From NCBI RefSeq assembly GCF_016924655.1, contig NZ_JAFFJU010000001.1:682001-746000 (forward strand): a stretch of DNA of 64,000 nucleotides. The letters run 5' to 3'. Source of the DNA: Sphingomonas arenae. GTDB taxonomy: Bacteria; Pseudomonadota; Alphaproteobacteria; Sphingomonadales; Sphingomonadaceae. The notes under the pieces are model-generated. The model was not told where the DNA came from and did not search any database. It saw nothing but the letters and a program-made list of their open reading frames with translations. The position numbers were made by a program, and so were the translations under genes. This document shows, one piece after another, positions 9,656-17,543 of this stretch (position 1 is the first letter of the stretch; each line of letters opens with the position of its first letter).

Positions 9656-9731
9656 TGGTGCCGCTTACGTGACTCGAACACGTGACCCCATCATTACGAA
9701 TGATGTGCTCTACCAGCTGAGCTAAAGCGGC
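9656..9731 (-). tRNA. tRNA-Thr (anticodon CGU)
   Basis: A 76-nt cloverleaf on the minus strand: acceptor stem GCCGCTT/AAGCGGC, discriminator A and encoded CCA; D-arm with GCTCAGCTGGTAGAGC; anticodon stem CATCA/TGATG around loop TTCGTAA; T-arm with TTCGAGT. The anticodon CGU reads the threonine codon ACG. No integrase or duplicated 3' end was seen near it. Confidence 0.95.
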
Positions 9732-9874
9732 GTACCCGGTGGGCGGCTCGCCCCCTAACAGCCTCGCCCACGCCAAACAAGCCTGCGCCGCGAATGGTTT
9801 GCGCCGCCCGTCAAATGGCGGGAGCGAGCAGCGGCTTCGACCGTTGTGTGATGGCCTCCTCGGAGTGGAGCCAC

Positions 9875-10402
9875 ATGCGCCATGAGATCCTGCCGCCGCA
9901 CCAGCTGAGCCGCGAGTTGCGCCTCGGCCATTTGCCCGACCTCCAGCGGCGCCGCTGGACAGTCGGCTTGAGCTTCGGCGGAGCGGTGATCGGAATGGTT
10001 GTCAGCGCCTATCAATCCGGGCTGCTGAAGAAGCTCCCCGACATCCTCCCAGGCAAGATCTTCGACGCGGAGCAAGTTGACGCGTCCGATTACGCGTACA
10101 AACGGCTGCAGACTCCCGACGGTTTCCTCATGGTTCTGACCTATGCGGCAACGGCCGCACTCGCTGCTGCCGGCGGGCAGTATCGCGCCAAGCGCCAGCC
10201 CATCTTGCCAATTGCCGCCGCTGCCAAGGCCTGGTCGGACCTCGTCACCTGCCTGGTCCTTGCGCGCGAGGAATGGGCGGAGAACCGTGCCTTGTGCAGC
10301 TGGTGTCAGTTGGCGACCGCAATCAGCGCAACAACGGCCATGCTCGCAATGCCCAAAGCCTATCGAGCCTTGGCCGAAGTACGCGGAGGTGGGCAGTCAT
10401 GA
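9875..10402 (+). CDS. VKOR-like membrane protein with a CSWC motif
   Basis: A 175-residue membrane protein. Hydrophobic segments are near 31-50, 80-100, 110-130 and 145-165. A CSWC motif sits at the start of the last segment (ALCSWCQLATAIS), as in the vitamin K epoxide reductase family, where the CxxC shuttles electrons to a Dsb-like partner. The extra paired loop cysteines of full VKOR are not evident, so thiol oxidoreductase function is uncertain. The ATG at 9875 is preferred over the open upstream frame because GGAGTGGAG precedes it. Its stop overlaps the next start (ATGA), so the two genes are co-translated. Confidence 0.6.
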   Translation: MRHEILPPHQLSRELRLGHLPDLQRRRWTVGLSFGGAVIGMVVSAYQSGLLKKLPDILPGKIFDAEQVDASDYAYKRLQTPDGFLMVLTYAATAALAAAGGQYRAKRQPILPIAAAAKAWSDLVTCLVLAREEWAENRALCSWCQLATAISATTAMLAMPKAYRALAEVRGGGQS

Positions 10403-11097
10403 CCGGCGGTCGCATGCCCGCTCCGACCCCGCCTAACCGGCGCTCGGGTCATTACTGGATACGGCCCGAGAGCTACCTTGAGCGAAAGGCTCTATTCTTC
10501 GGTCCCTCGGGCGTGGACGAGCCGCTGCGCCAAGCTCCGCGTCCTCGTTTCGACCCCCCGGTCGCGCTCGCTTCGCCTCCGGTAGAGCAGGCCGGCCTGC
10601 CCACAGTGTGGCGCCCGACAAAGCTCGTTCCGCCCATGCTAGCCCTGTTCCTGATGGCTCTCATGTGGATCTCGATGGGGAAAGCTGGCGTATTGCCCGC
10701 GCAGGCCGTCCGCAACCATTCGCGGCCCGCGCCCGCAATGACCGATATTCGAGCTGCCTTCGGGATCTGTCAGGCAGCCGGCGACCGGAACTGCGTCCAT
10801 GATGCGGCGAGCTTCCGCTACGATCATCGCGAGTACCACTTGGCCGGTATCACGGCTCCACGTGCAACCCAAGCCGGTTGCGCAGCTGAGCGCCAGCTAG
10901 GCAGACTTGCCGCCGAACGCCTGCGCACATTGCTGAGCAGCAGTGCCGTCAGCCTGACCGCGCTGCCCCGGCCCACAGAAGCAGAGAGCCCGCCCGTGCA
11001 CCAAGTGGCCGTGGACGGCCGCGACCTCGCCAGCCTGCTGCTTGCCGAAGGTCATGTTCAGTCGCGTGCGCACGGGGATCCACATTGGTGTGTCTGA
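10399..11097 (+). CDS. membrane-anchored SNase-like (thermonuclease fold) protein, catalytic residues replaced
   Basis: A 232-residue protein: a Pro/Arg-rich cytoplasmic region (1-76), one transmembrane helix (about 77-98) and a C-terminal staphylococcal-nuclease-like domain (about 131-232, ending PHWC). The active family has DGDT followed by RL-x-x-ID-x-PE; here the matching stretch is HDAAS and then HLAGITAPR (147-155). The three catalytic positions (Arg, Asp, Glu) are thus His147, Thr152 and Arg155. It is probably non-nucleolytic. It overlaps the upstream VKOR-like gene by 4 bp. Confidence 0.6.
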   Translation: MTGGRMPAPTPPNRRSGHYWIRPESYLERKALFFGPSGVDEPLRQAPRPRFDPPVALASPPVEQAGLPTVWRPTKLVPPMLALFLMALMWISMGKAGVLPAQAVRNHSRPAPAMTDIRAAFGICQAAGDRNCVHDAASFRYDHREYHLAGITAPRATQAGCAAERQLGRLAAERLRTLLSSSAVSLTALPRPTEAESPPVHQVAVDGRDLASLLLAEGHVQSRAHGDPHWCV

Positions 11098-11177
11098 CCA
11101 GATGACAGGCCCGACTGAGCGCCGCTGAGCGGTTCTGCCTCTATAATGAAGGGATAAAACGGGTTTGGAGGGTTTGG

Positions 11178-11480
11178 GTGAGATCGAGATTGTTTCTGAT
11201 CGCCCCGGCCGGGCTTGGAGCGATGCCGGCACTCGCCGCCCCGCGAATCAAGGACATTGTCTAGGTCGAGAACGTGCGGGCGAACCAACTGGTTGGCTAT
11301 GGGCTGGTGGTCGGGCTCCCGGGCACCGGTGACCGGCTGCGCAACTCGCCCTTCACGCAGGCGTCCCTTCAATCCATGCTGGAACGGATGGGGGTGAGCG
11401 TGGGCGGCACCGACGGCAACAGGACTGGGTCGACGCAGCGCCCGCGTGTGTATGTGGAAGCACTGGCTGCGAGGGATTGA
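11178..11480 (+). pseudogene. flgI: flgI relic (flagellar P-ring protein), stop-interrupted and truncated
   Basis: Read from a GTG at 11178, the frame gives a signal peptide, then APRIKDIV, an in-frame TAG at 11262-11264, and then [20 protein letters not shown]-type sequence continuing through [20 protein letters not shown]. This matches the start of mature FlgI, which builds the flagellar P-ring in the periplasm. After about MGVSV the similarity fades, and the frame ends at 11480, about 100 codons against roughly 370 for the intact protein. No other flagellar gene is in the window, so this is a decayed remnant. Confidence 0.75.
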
Positions 11481-11515
11481 GCCGTCGCCGCCAGTGCTCC
11501 GCCGGGTGCACGCTG

Positions 11516-11866
11516 TCAGACACGGTCCCGTATGACAGGATCGAACTCGAAGTTCTCACCGTTCTGGCTCTGGATCTTCAAGGTGTAGTTATGCTGCGGG
11601 ATCGTCGCCTCGTCGGCAGAGGTGTCGGTCACGTTCAGCTGGGTCGGACTCACTAGAGTGTACGAAAAGTCGTGCGGATTGGCGATGTTGATCGGGTCGT
11701 TGGAGTTGAACGTCCACACCTTCGACCCAGTCGAGACGAGGTTGAAGGAAATATTGCCGTTCACATCAGGCTCGACCGGATCCGCACTGTAGCTGATATT
11801 CCGCTGATCGTTGATCGATACGGTGACGCTACCGATTCCCACGTCTTCCATCGTGTCCTGCGGCAT
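11516..11866 (-). CDS. small protein of unknown function downstream of the TIR-TPR gene
   Basis: A 116-residue acidic protein with no signal peptide or membrane segment. It is rich in Asn, Thr, Ser and alternating hydrophobic residues, which suggests a beta-sandwich (SINDQRNISYSAD; NYTLKIQSQNGENFEF). It has a good SD (CCAGGAGAG) 6 nt before the ATG. Base composition is less GC-rich than the neighbours, which hints at horizontal origin. It lies 29 bp downstream of the TIR-TM-TPR gene on the same strand, so the two probably form one transcript. No family recognised. Confidence 0.65.
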   Translation of the reverse strand: MPQDTMEDVGIGSVTVSINDQRNISYSADPVEPDVNGNISFNLVSTGSKVWTFNSNDPINIANPHDFSYTLVSPTQLNVTDTSADEATIPQHNYTLKIQSQNGENFEFDPVIRDRV

Positions 11867-11895
11867 GTCCGCTCTCCTGGCTTGAGTTCACGCCT

Positions 11896-13950
11896 TCACC
11901 CGCGCGGCGACCGCGCAAATATGCTTGCGAAAGCACTCGCAGGGACGTCGTTCGCATCTCGATAGGGCTGCCCAAGACGTTGAACGGCGCGCAAACGCTG
12001 GATCGTCGCCCAAGTGGCCCTTTGCTGGGTCGGGACCAGCACCAGGGCCTCGCGCCAAAGTCGCTCGGCCTCTGCAGACTGGCGCTCGGCGATCCCGTCA
12101 CCTTCACTGATAAGCACCGCCGCCAGAACGGCGCGCTCATCCGGCTTCAGCAACTGCCGCCGTGCCCATGCTTCGAGGATCACCGGGTCGGAAGCCTTCG
12201 CCGACGTACCCGTCAGCGCCCGCTCGATGGCGATCATCCGGAGCAGGTTCATTTTGTGGCCCCATTCGGGTGTTTGGGCGATGAGCTTTCGTTGCGTCAG
12301 GATCAATGACGCAATCTCCTCCCTCGCCTTGTCGCGGGCGTAAGCAGACCGCGCTACTGCCCTCCACATCCGGGATGCATTCCGATCTCCTGCCCACACG
12401 CTGTTGGCTGAGTCGAGTGCAACCAGCTCGTCGAATCGCCGCACGGCGTCGTCCAGCACACGCTCCGCGTTCCGCACCTCCCCCTCGGCAAGCAGGGCTG
12501 TTCCCATCTGCGCCAACGCGGTCGCGCGAGCCTCTTGGACCTCACGGTCGTTCGCTGAGAGCGGGGGTTCGCCCAGCACAGCCAGCTGCTCGCGCCGTGT
12601 CGTCAGCGCGCCTTGGTTGTTGCCGAGAGTGTACAGAGTCGTGGCCTTGTGCCCCAAAGCCTGATTAAGAGTCAGCGCAATGTCGCGGGTGCGGGGGCGG
12701 ATGGCGTTCAGGGTTCTGGCTGCCACTTCGAAGGAGGCGAGCGCTTCCTGGAACCGGTCCTCGGCCACCAGCGCGATCCCGAGGTTCACCTCAGCCGACG
12801 CGAGTTCGACACGCGATTCTGGTCTCTGCGGAGCGATCGCCATCATGCGGCGGCCGAGGTTCCGGTAGGCCAGGAAGCGCGGCAGGGCGGAGCGGTTGTC
12901 GCCGCGACTGTGAGCGGCGTAGGCAAGCCAGAACTCGCTTTGGGCATGATCGTAGAGCCGCTGCCAGTTGTTCGGCTCCCGCTGCAGCAGCTCGCCCGTG
13001 GAGCGCGCAGCCTCGCGGAAGCCGCGCCGCGCCGCTTCCTCGTCGCCCTGGAGGTCGCCCACCTCCGCCACCAGCAGCATGGCGCGCGCCCGGCGACCGA
13101 GGGAGTCGCCGTCAAGCTGGGCGAGGTTCTGGCGGGAGTAGTAGACCAGCGCACGGTCGCCGACGCTTTTCAGCACGTCCAGCCGGCCGACCGGCTCCAG
13201 CTTGCCGCGCAGGTCGGTCAGCATGAATTCGACCAGGCCGTCGGCTTCGGCGCGCTGGCGCTGAGCCTCGTTGCGCTGGTCGCGGGCTTCGTCGCGGGCA
13301 TCGATGGCCGCGACGGCAAGACCGCTGGTCAACGCCATGCCGGCGACCGAAGCAGCAGTGGCATAGCGCAGGCGCTTGTTGCGGCGCTGGGTCTCGCGCT
13401 GGACCAGCGCATCCAGCCGTACGCCGAGCAGCCCGGCGATGAGCTTCAGCCGGCCGAGCCGCTCGCCATCGCCCTCCTTGCGCAGGTCGGCGGCGATCGG
13501 CTCGGCAGGACGATCGGTCAGCTGCCCGGCCGCATCGACCGAGAAGCGTAGCGCGGGCGGAAAGCATTCCTCGGCCGGGTCGGACGCGAACGGCTGTCCC
13601 TCGACGATCGCCGCGAACACCCGACTGTCCCCGTGCAATCGCTTGAAGGCGCGGATCTCCTCGTTGACCCATCGCGACGCGGCCGCCGCGGGCGAGCAGA
13701 CGACGATCAGCGCCGCCGACCGCTCAAGCGCCGCATTGATCGCGTCGCCCAGGCAACCAGCGGCGGACAGCTCTTCCCTGTCCTTGAAGATGGGCGTCAA
13801 CCGTTCCGGCACGGGGCCGTTCGGCGAGTCCGTACCGACCAGGCTCCTCGGGACCCGATAGGTCTCGAGCGCGTGGTGAAGCCGCTCCGCCGCCCGCTTG
13901 TCGCGGTGGCTGTAGCTCAGGAACGCACGGTACAGGATCTCCGTGGCCAT
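11896..13950 (-). CDS. TIR domain-TM-TPR protein
   Basis: A 684-residue protein in three parts. Residues 1 to about 140 form a TIR domain (AFLSYSHRDK at 9-18, IFKDREELSAAG, LIVVCSPAAAASRWVNEEI), with Trp94 and Glu97/Glu98 at the position of the catalytic Glu of TIR NADases. A transmembrane helix is at about 196-216 after a basic stretch. An Ala/Leu/Arg-rich helical region from about 240 to 660 has TPR-like repeats. Such proteins are used in NAD-dependent defence or in signalling; which applies here is unknown. It is followed by a small gene that may be its partner. Confidence 0.85.
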   Translation of the reverse strand: MATEILYRAFLSYSHRDKRAAERLHHALETYRVPRSLVGTDSPNGPVPERLTPIFKDREELSAAGCLGDAINAALERSAALIVVCSPAAAASRWVNEEIRAFKRLHGDSRVFAAIVEGQPFASDPAEECFPPALRFSVDAAGQLTDRPAEPIAADLRKEGDGERLGRLKLIAGLLGVRLDALVQRETQRRNKRLRYATAASVAGMALTSGLAVAAIDARDEARDQRNEAQRQRAEADGLVEFMLTDLRGKLEPVGRLDVLKSVGDRALVYYSRQNLAQLDGDSLGRRARAMLLVAEVGDLQGDEEAARRGFREAARSTGELLQREPNNWQRLYDHAQSEFWLAYAAHSRGDNRSALPRFLAYRNLGRRMMAIAPQRPESRVELASAEVNLGIALVAEDRFQEALASFEVAARTLNAIRPRTRDIALTLNQALGHKATTLYTLGNNQGALTTRREQLAVLGEPPLSANDREVQEARATALAQMGTALLAEGEVRNAERVLDDAVRRFDELVALDSANSVWAGDRNASRMWRAVARSAYARDKAREEIASLILTQRKLIAQTPEWGHKMNLLRMIAIERALTGTSAKASDPVILEAWARRQLLKPDERAVLAAVLISEGDGIAERQSAEAERLWREALVLVPTQQRATWATIQRLRAVQRLGQPYRDANDVPASAFASIFARSPRG

Positions 13951-14071
13951 GCGACTCGCCCCCGTTCCGCGGCGAATAGTGCTGGCTTGCCTAGCACGAG
14001 GGCCGGCTACGGGACCACTGGCCTACCCGAATGCACCACGGGCAGTCGGCAGCGGCGTGAGGCGGGCCGGG

Positions 14072-14539
14072 TCAGGCCGAGAAGCGGCCCTTGGAACCCT
14101 GGCGAGTGAACGCGATCACTTCGAACGTATCCCTGGAGCCGTCCGGCATCTCCATGCCGGGCGAGCCGCGCGGCATGCCAGGGACAGCGATGCCGCTGAT
14201 CCCCTTGGGCTTGGTCGCAAGCAGCTTCTTCACGGCGGTGAGCGGAACGTGACCCTCGACCAGATAGCCGCCGACCACGCTGGTATGGCAGCTGGCGACA
14301 GATTCCGGCACGCCAAGCTTCGCCTTGACCGCCATGATGTCCGGCACCTGGCGGACCTCCACCGCGAAGCCGGCGGACTGTGCCCGCTCGACCCACTTGT
14401 GGCAGCAGCCGCAGTTCGGGTCGCGGTAGGTGACGATCTTCGGCCGAGCCGGCATCCTCGCGAGCGCCGGAACGGGGGCTGCGGTGCCGGCGACGGTGAT
14501 GCCACCGGCGAGGAACTGGCGCTTGGTCAGGTGAATCAT
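14072..14539 (-). CDS. DUF411 family metal-binding protein
   Basis: A 155-residue exported protein with an N-terminal signal carrying a KRQFLAGG start. The mature part has the DUF411 pattern: CGCC at 43-46 in YRDPNCGCCHKW, then SCHT at 83-86 and a GHVP segment. The family is associated with copper and other metal resistance and binds metal through these Cys and His residues. The ATG at 14539 has SD GGGAGAG. It diverges from the ketopantoate reductase gene, 49 bp apart. The His/Met-rich outer-membrane protein at 15600-17078 may belong to the same response. Confidence 0.85.
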   Translation of the reverse strand: MIHLTKRQFLAGGITVAGTAAPVPALARMPARPKIVTYRDPNCGCCHKWVERAQSAGFAVEVRQVPDIMAVKAKLGVPESVASCHTSVVGGYLVEGHVPLTAVKKLLATKPKGISGIAVPGMPRGSPGMEMPDGSRDTFEVIAFTRQGSKGRFSA

Positions 14540-14588
14540 GAGGGCTCTCCCGCTTCCCTCCCTATCGCTTGGCGCGCATAGCGGGAAG

Positions 14589-15539
14589 ATGAACATCGGC
14601 GTGGTGGGAGTGGGCGCGATCGGCGGGTGGCTGGCGGGACGGCTGGCGCTGGCGGGGCACCAGGTGACGTGCGTGGCGCGGGGCGAGACGCTGGCGGCGC
14701 TGCGGGACGGGATCTTGCTGCGGGAGCAGGGCCGCGAGGAGCGCGCGCCTGTGCGGGCGGTGAGTGATGCGGCGGAAGCCGGAGAGCAGGACCTTGTCGT
14801 CGTGGCCACCAAGGCAACCGCGCTGGCCGATGCCGCCGGCGCGGCCGGACCGCTGATCGGGCCGGACACAGTGATCCTGCCGCTGCAGAACGGTGTGCCC
14901 TGGTGGTTCCTGCCCGGGGAGCCGCTGCGCTCGGTCGACCCGGACGGGCGCGTCGCCGCCGCCTTGCCGGCCGTTCAGGTGATCGGCGCGGTCGTCCACG
15001 CCGCCTGCCGCCGCGTCGCCCCCGCCGAGGTGCAGGTGGTGCACGCCGACAAGCTGATCCTCGGCGAGCCCGCAGGCGGGCCGAGCGACCGCGTCGAGCG
15101 CCTCGCCACCCTGTTCGAACAGGCAGGAATCCGCGCCGAGCGCAGCCCGGACGTCCGCCGAGCCATCTGGTACAAGCTGTGGGGCAACATGACGATCAAT
15201 CCCCTGTCCGCCCTCACCGGCGCGACTGCGGACCGGCTGATCGGCAGCGCGGAGCTGAAACCCTTCATCCTCCAGGCCATGGCCGAAGCCGCCGCCGTCG
15301 GAGCCGCCATCGGCTGCCCCATCGAGCAGAGCGGCGAAGAGCGCATGGCGGTCACGGCGCGTCTGGGCGCGTTCAAGACCAGCATGCTGCAAGACGCAGA
15401 GGCGGGCCGCCCGCTGGAACTCGAAGCCCTGGTCGGCGCTCCCCGCGAGATTGCGGGGAGGATCGGTTCGCAGACGCCGGCGATGGATGCGCTCTACGCC
15501 ATGACCAAGCTGATGGCCGAGAGTCGTGGGCTGGGGTAA
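14589..15539 (+). CDS. 2-dehydropantoate 2-reductase family protein
   Basis: A 316-residue member of the ApbA/PanE family. The Rossmann glycine motif GVGAIGGWLAG lies at the N-terminus, and the C-terminal helical domain contains KLWGNMTINPLSALTGA, the family's substrate/NADPH signature. It would reduce ketopantoate to pantoate with NADPH in coenzyme A synthesis, or be a paralogue acting on another 2-keto acid. The ATG at 14589 is directly before the glycine motif. Being set between two metal-type genes says little about its role. Confidence 0.88.
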   Translation: MNIGVVGVGAIGGWLAGRLALAGHQVTCVARGETLAALRDGILLREQGREERAPVRAVSDAAEAGEQDLVVVATKATALADAAGAAGPLIGPDTVILPLQNGVPWWFLPGEPLRSVDPDGRVAAALPAVQVIGAVVHAACRRVAPAEVQVVHADKLILGEPAGGPSDRVERLATLFEQAGIRAERSPDVRRAIWYKLWGNMTINPLSALTGATADRLIGSAELKPFILQAMAEAAAVGAAIGCPIEQSGEERMAVTARLGAFKTSMLQDAEAGRPLELEALVGAPREIAGRIGSQTPAMDALYAMTKLMAESRGLG

Positions 15540-15599
15540 ACTTATGTCCGCTTAGGACCCGCTGCGGAGCCTCACGGCGGAACGCTTAGGTTATGAGAT

Positions 15600-17078
15600 C
15601 TAGTTTACCCGCAACCGAACGAACGCCATGGCGCCGACCGGATTACGGCTGCCATACAGCTGCTCGAGTGCGTCCGGCACGAGGTTCAACGCGACCAATC
15701 CACCAGCACCGATGGACAGATTATTGGCAATCTGAAAATCCCGGACTGCGCCGACCGACACTTTGCCGACGCGGTAGGCCGGGCCGTGATCGTCTTCACC
15801 CTCGACTAGCTCGCGGTTCTCCGTCACTTCGCCGCGGCTGAAGACGGTCCATCCGTCTTTCTTGAGCGAAGCCTCGGCAACGAACGCATCGTCGCGATAG
15901 GTGTGGCCATGCTCTGACGTGGTTTTCCGGCCCCAGGCAAGGGTGGCCGCGAGTTTCCAGTCGCGACCGATGTCGGTGGCATAAAGCGCACTAGCGGACC
16001 AGCGGCGCTGGTCGACGTCGGGCTCAAGCTGTTCCGGCTCCTTGAACTTGCCCCAGCTGCCCTGGAGCGAGAGCTTGGCCGTTGGGTTCCACGAGAGACG
16101 AGCGGCAGTGGAGTCGAGTGGCCCGCTTTCGATGTTCCAACGATACTGATCTGGTTCACGAGCATTGAAGCGGCTGACTTCCAGCTTCAACCGGTCGGCA
16201 ATCACGCCCGCCGTGAGCACACCAAAGCTGATGTGCGTCGAGTCGAGCCAATGGTGACTGATCGGTGCTTCAGGCGAGTCCATGATTGCTTCGCGGTGCA
16301 TGAACGCGGGTGGGCCGAACGCCGGTTCGCCTGGCAGGCCACCGTAAATGAAGATGCTGCTTTCTGGACTGATGTTCTGAGACACTGACGCCGACAACTC
16401 CATGAAGAAGTCGTGCGGATGCTGGCGGTCAACCAGATGCTCGACCCCGTCCGCGGTCTCGCCGGTTGCGAGCAGGAGCGGGTAGCCACGCTTGCCCATC
16501 AACGGGTCTGGGCTAACCGTCGCCTTGAACTGGAGTTTGCCCTCCCCGAGCGACCGCTGAGCCATGCCCATCAACATGCCGGACGCAAACGCCTTATCAT
16601 CCCCCCGGTCGCCACCTTGATGATCGTAAACGAGGTTGAGGACGGCGTGGCCCATCAGCATCCAGTCGCCTCTATGAACCATCACGCCCATGTGCTCGGA
16701 ATTGTCCGGCTGCCAGGCCGTGCCCGACGCCTCGCGCTGCATTCCATAGGGGCCGAGCGCCCCGCTCATCGCGCTATGACCTTCACCATGGGTTGCATGA
16801 TTGCGTTGCGTAGCGGTGTGTTCCGGCAGGGGCTTGGCGTTGTGCGCGCCATGGTCAACGGACCGAGGGCTCTTGCTCTTCGCTGGTGCTTGCTGGTGCA
16901 TTTCATGCCCTTGATGCGCGGACGTGGCAGTTGCGGGCGCAGCTTGCCGCTGCTGCGGCTCGGCAGGCTGCGGGGCGCCGTGTTCCATTGCTCCATGATC
17001 CATGTTGCCATGATCCACGGACTGCGCGAGCGCGGGCGCAGCGACGGAAGCCAAAGCGAAACCGAGATAACGAACAAA
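15600..17078 (-). CDS. copper-associated outer-membrane beta-barrel protein with His/Met-rich N-terminus
   Basis: About 492 residues. After a short signal peptide (to PALAQ), residues 20 to about 130 are rich in His, Met, Gln and Pro (HGNMDHGAMEHG; HQGHEMHQQ), a likely soft-metal-binding tail. The rest alternates polar and hydrophobic strands with WQPDNSEHMGVM, LVYDHQGG, DRQHPHDFFMEL and SHHWLDSTHISFG, ending in a strand with terminal VRLRVN, as expected of a porin-like barrel. Similar proteins occur in copper and heavy-metal islands. The second of two close GTGs (17078) is chosen because AAGGAA then has proper spacing. No copA or copB gene is next to it. Confidence 0.7.
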   Translation of the reverse strand, partial: FVRYLGFALASVAAPALAQSVDHGNMDHGAMEHGAPQPAEPQQRQAAPATATSAHQGHEMHQQAPAKSKSPRSVDHGAHNAKPLPEHTATQRNHATHGEGHSAMSGALGPYGMQREASGTAWQPDNSEHMGVMVHRGDWMLMGHAVLNLVYDHQGGDRGDDKAFASGMLMGMAQRSLGEGKLQFKATVSPDPLMGKRGYPLLLATGETADGVEHLVDRQHPHDFFMELSASVSQNISPESSIFIYGGLPGEPAFGPPAFMHREAIMDSPEAPISHHWLDSTHISFGVLTAGVIADRLKLEVSRFNAREPDQYRWNIESGPLDSTAARLSWNPTAKLSLQGSWGKFKEPEQLEPDVDQRRWSASALYATDIGRDWKLAATLAWGRKTTSEHGHTYRDDAFVAEASLKKDGWTVFSRGEVTENRELVEGEDDHGPAYRVGKVSVGAVRDFQIANNLSIGAGGLVALNLVPDALEQLYGSRNPVGAMAFVRLRVN

Positions 17079-17543
17079 CACAGTCACTTCCTTACATGCC
17101 GGGGCATGGCGGCCGACGCCGCCGAAAACGGTGCTGGCGATTATCATCAGGTTTTCAGTGAGAGAAATGAACCTCAGCAGTACCCGAGAGCTTTCGCATC
17201 GAAGATTTCTCGACGAGGAGATAGGCTAGTTGGAGCACGTACCGTGCTCCGGCGTCTTGCAAGACAGTGCGGCAGGATAGCCGCGGGCCGTACCTATCCT
17301 AGTCAGCTTCGACGTACGACCCTCAATCTTATGTTCGCTTCCTACGCCGAGCAGACATCCACACGACCCTTGAACAGTAGGATTGCGCCTGCTCCAAGCT
17401 GGCAAGCGGCTCGCCCGCCGGCTCTTTCACATCACGAGATTGCTCCGGCGCAAACCCGCACGACCGTGAACATTGTGAACATTCGCGCGGTCGCTCGTGG
17501 ACTGAGACGGTACGCCTTCTGATCGTGCAGCGTGGGACGGGTC
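17079..17543. other. non-coding stretch, possible promoter region and small perfect hairpin
   Basis: No supported gene in 465 bp. A perfect 8-bp inverted repeat with a 3-nt loop (GGAGCACG-TAC-CGTGCTCC, 17232-17250) is present; it could be an operator or a transcript hairpin. A short direct repeat (TGAACATTGTGAACATT) lies near 17467-17483. The long plus-strand frame crossing this region is antisense to the barrel gene and has no family similarity. The promoter of the barrel gene should lie at its left end. Confidence 0.4.

Noticed and set aside
9267-9776. 169-codon minus-strand frame
   Set aside because: It runs straight through tRNA-Thr(CGU) and has no SD or family similarity.
11142-11147. 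TATAAT box upstream of the flgI relic
   Set aside because: No matching -35 element at the right distance, so a promoter cannot be supported.
17232-17250. Perfect hairpin GGAGCACG-TAC-CGTGCTCC as a terminator
   Set aside because: No T-tract on either strand; could be an operator but there is no evidence for a regulator.
16413-17522. 369-codon plus-strand frame across the barrel gene and the following gap
   Set aside because: Mostly antisense to the His/Met-rich barrel protein, and no similarity in the part beyond it.
9200-17543. Genomic island inserted at tRNA-Thr(CGU)
   Set aside because: The tRNA 3' end points left, away from the accessory-looking genes; no integrase and no duplicated tRNA end was found.
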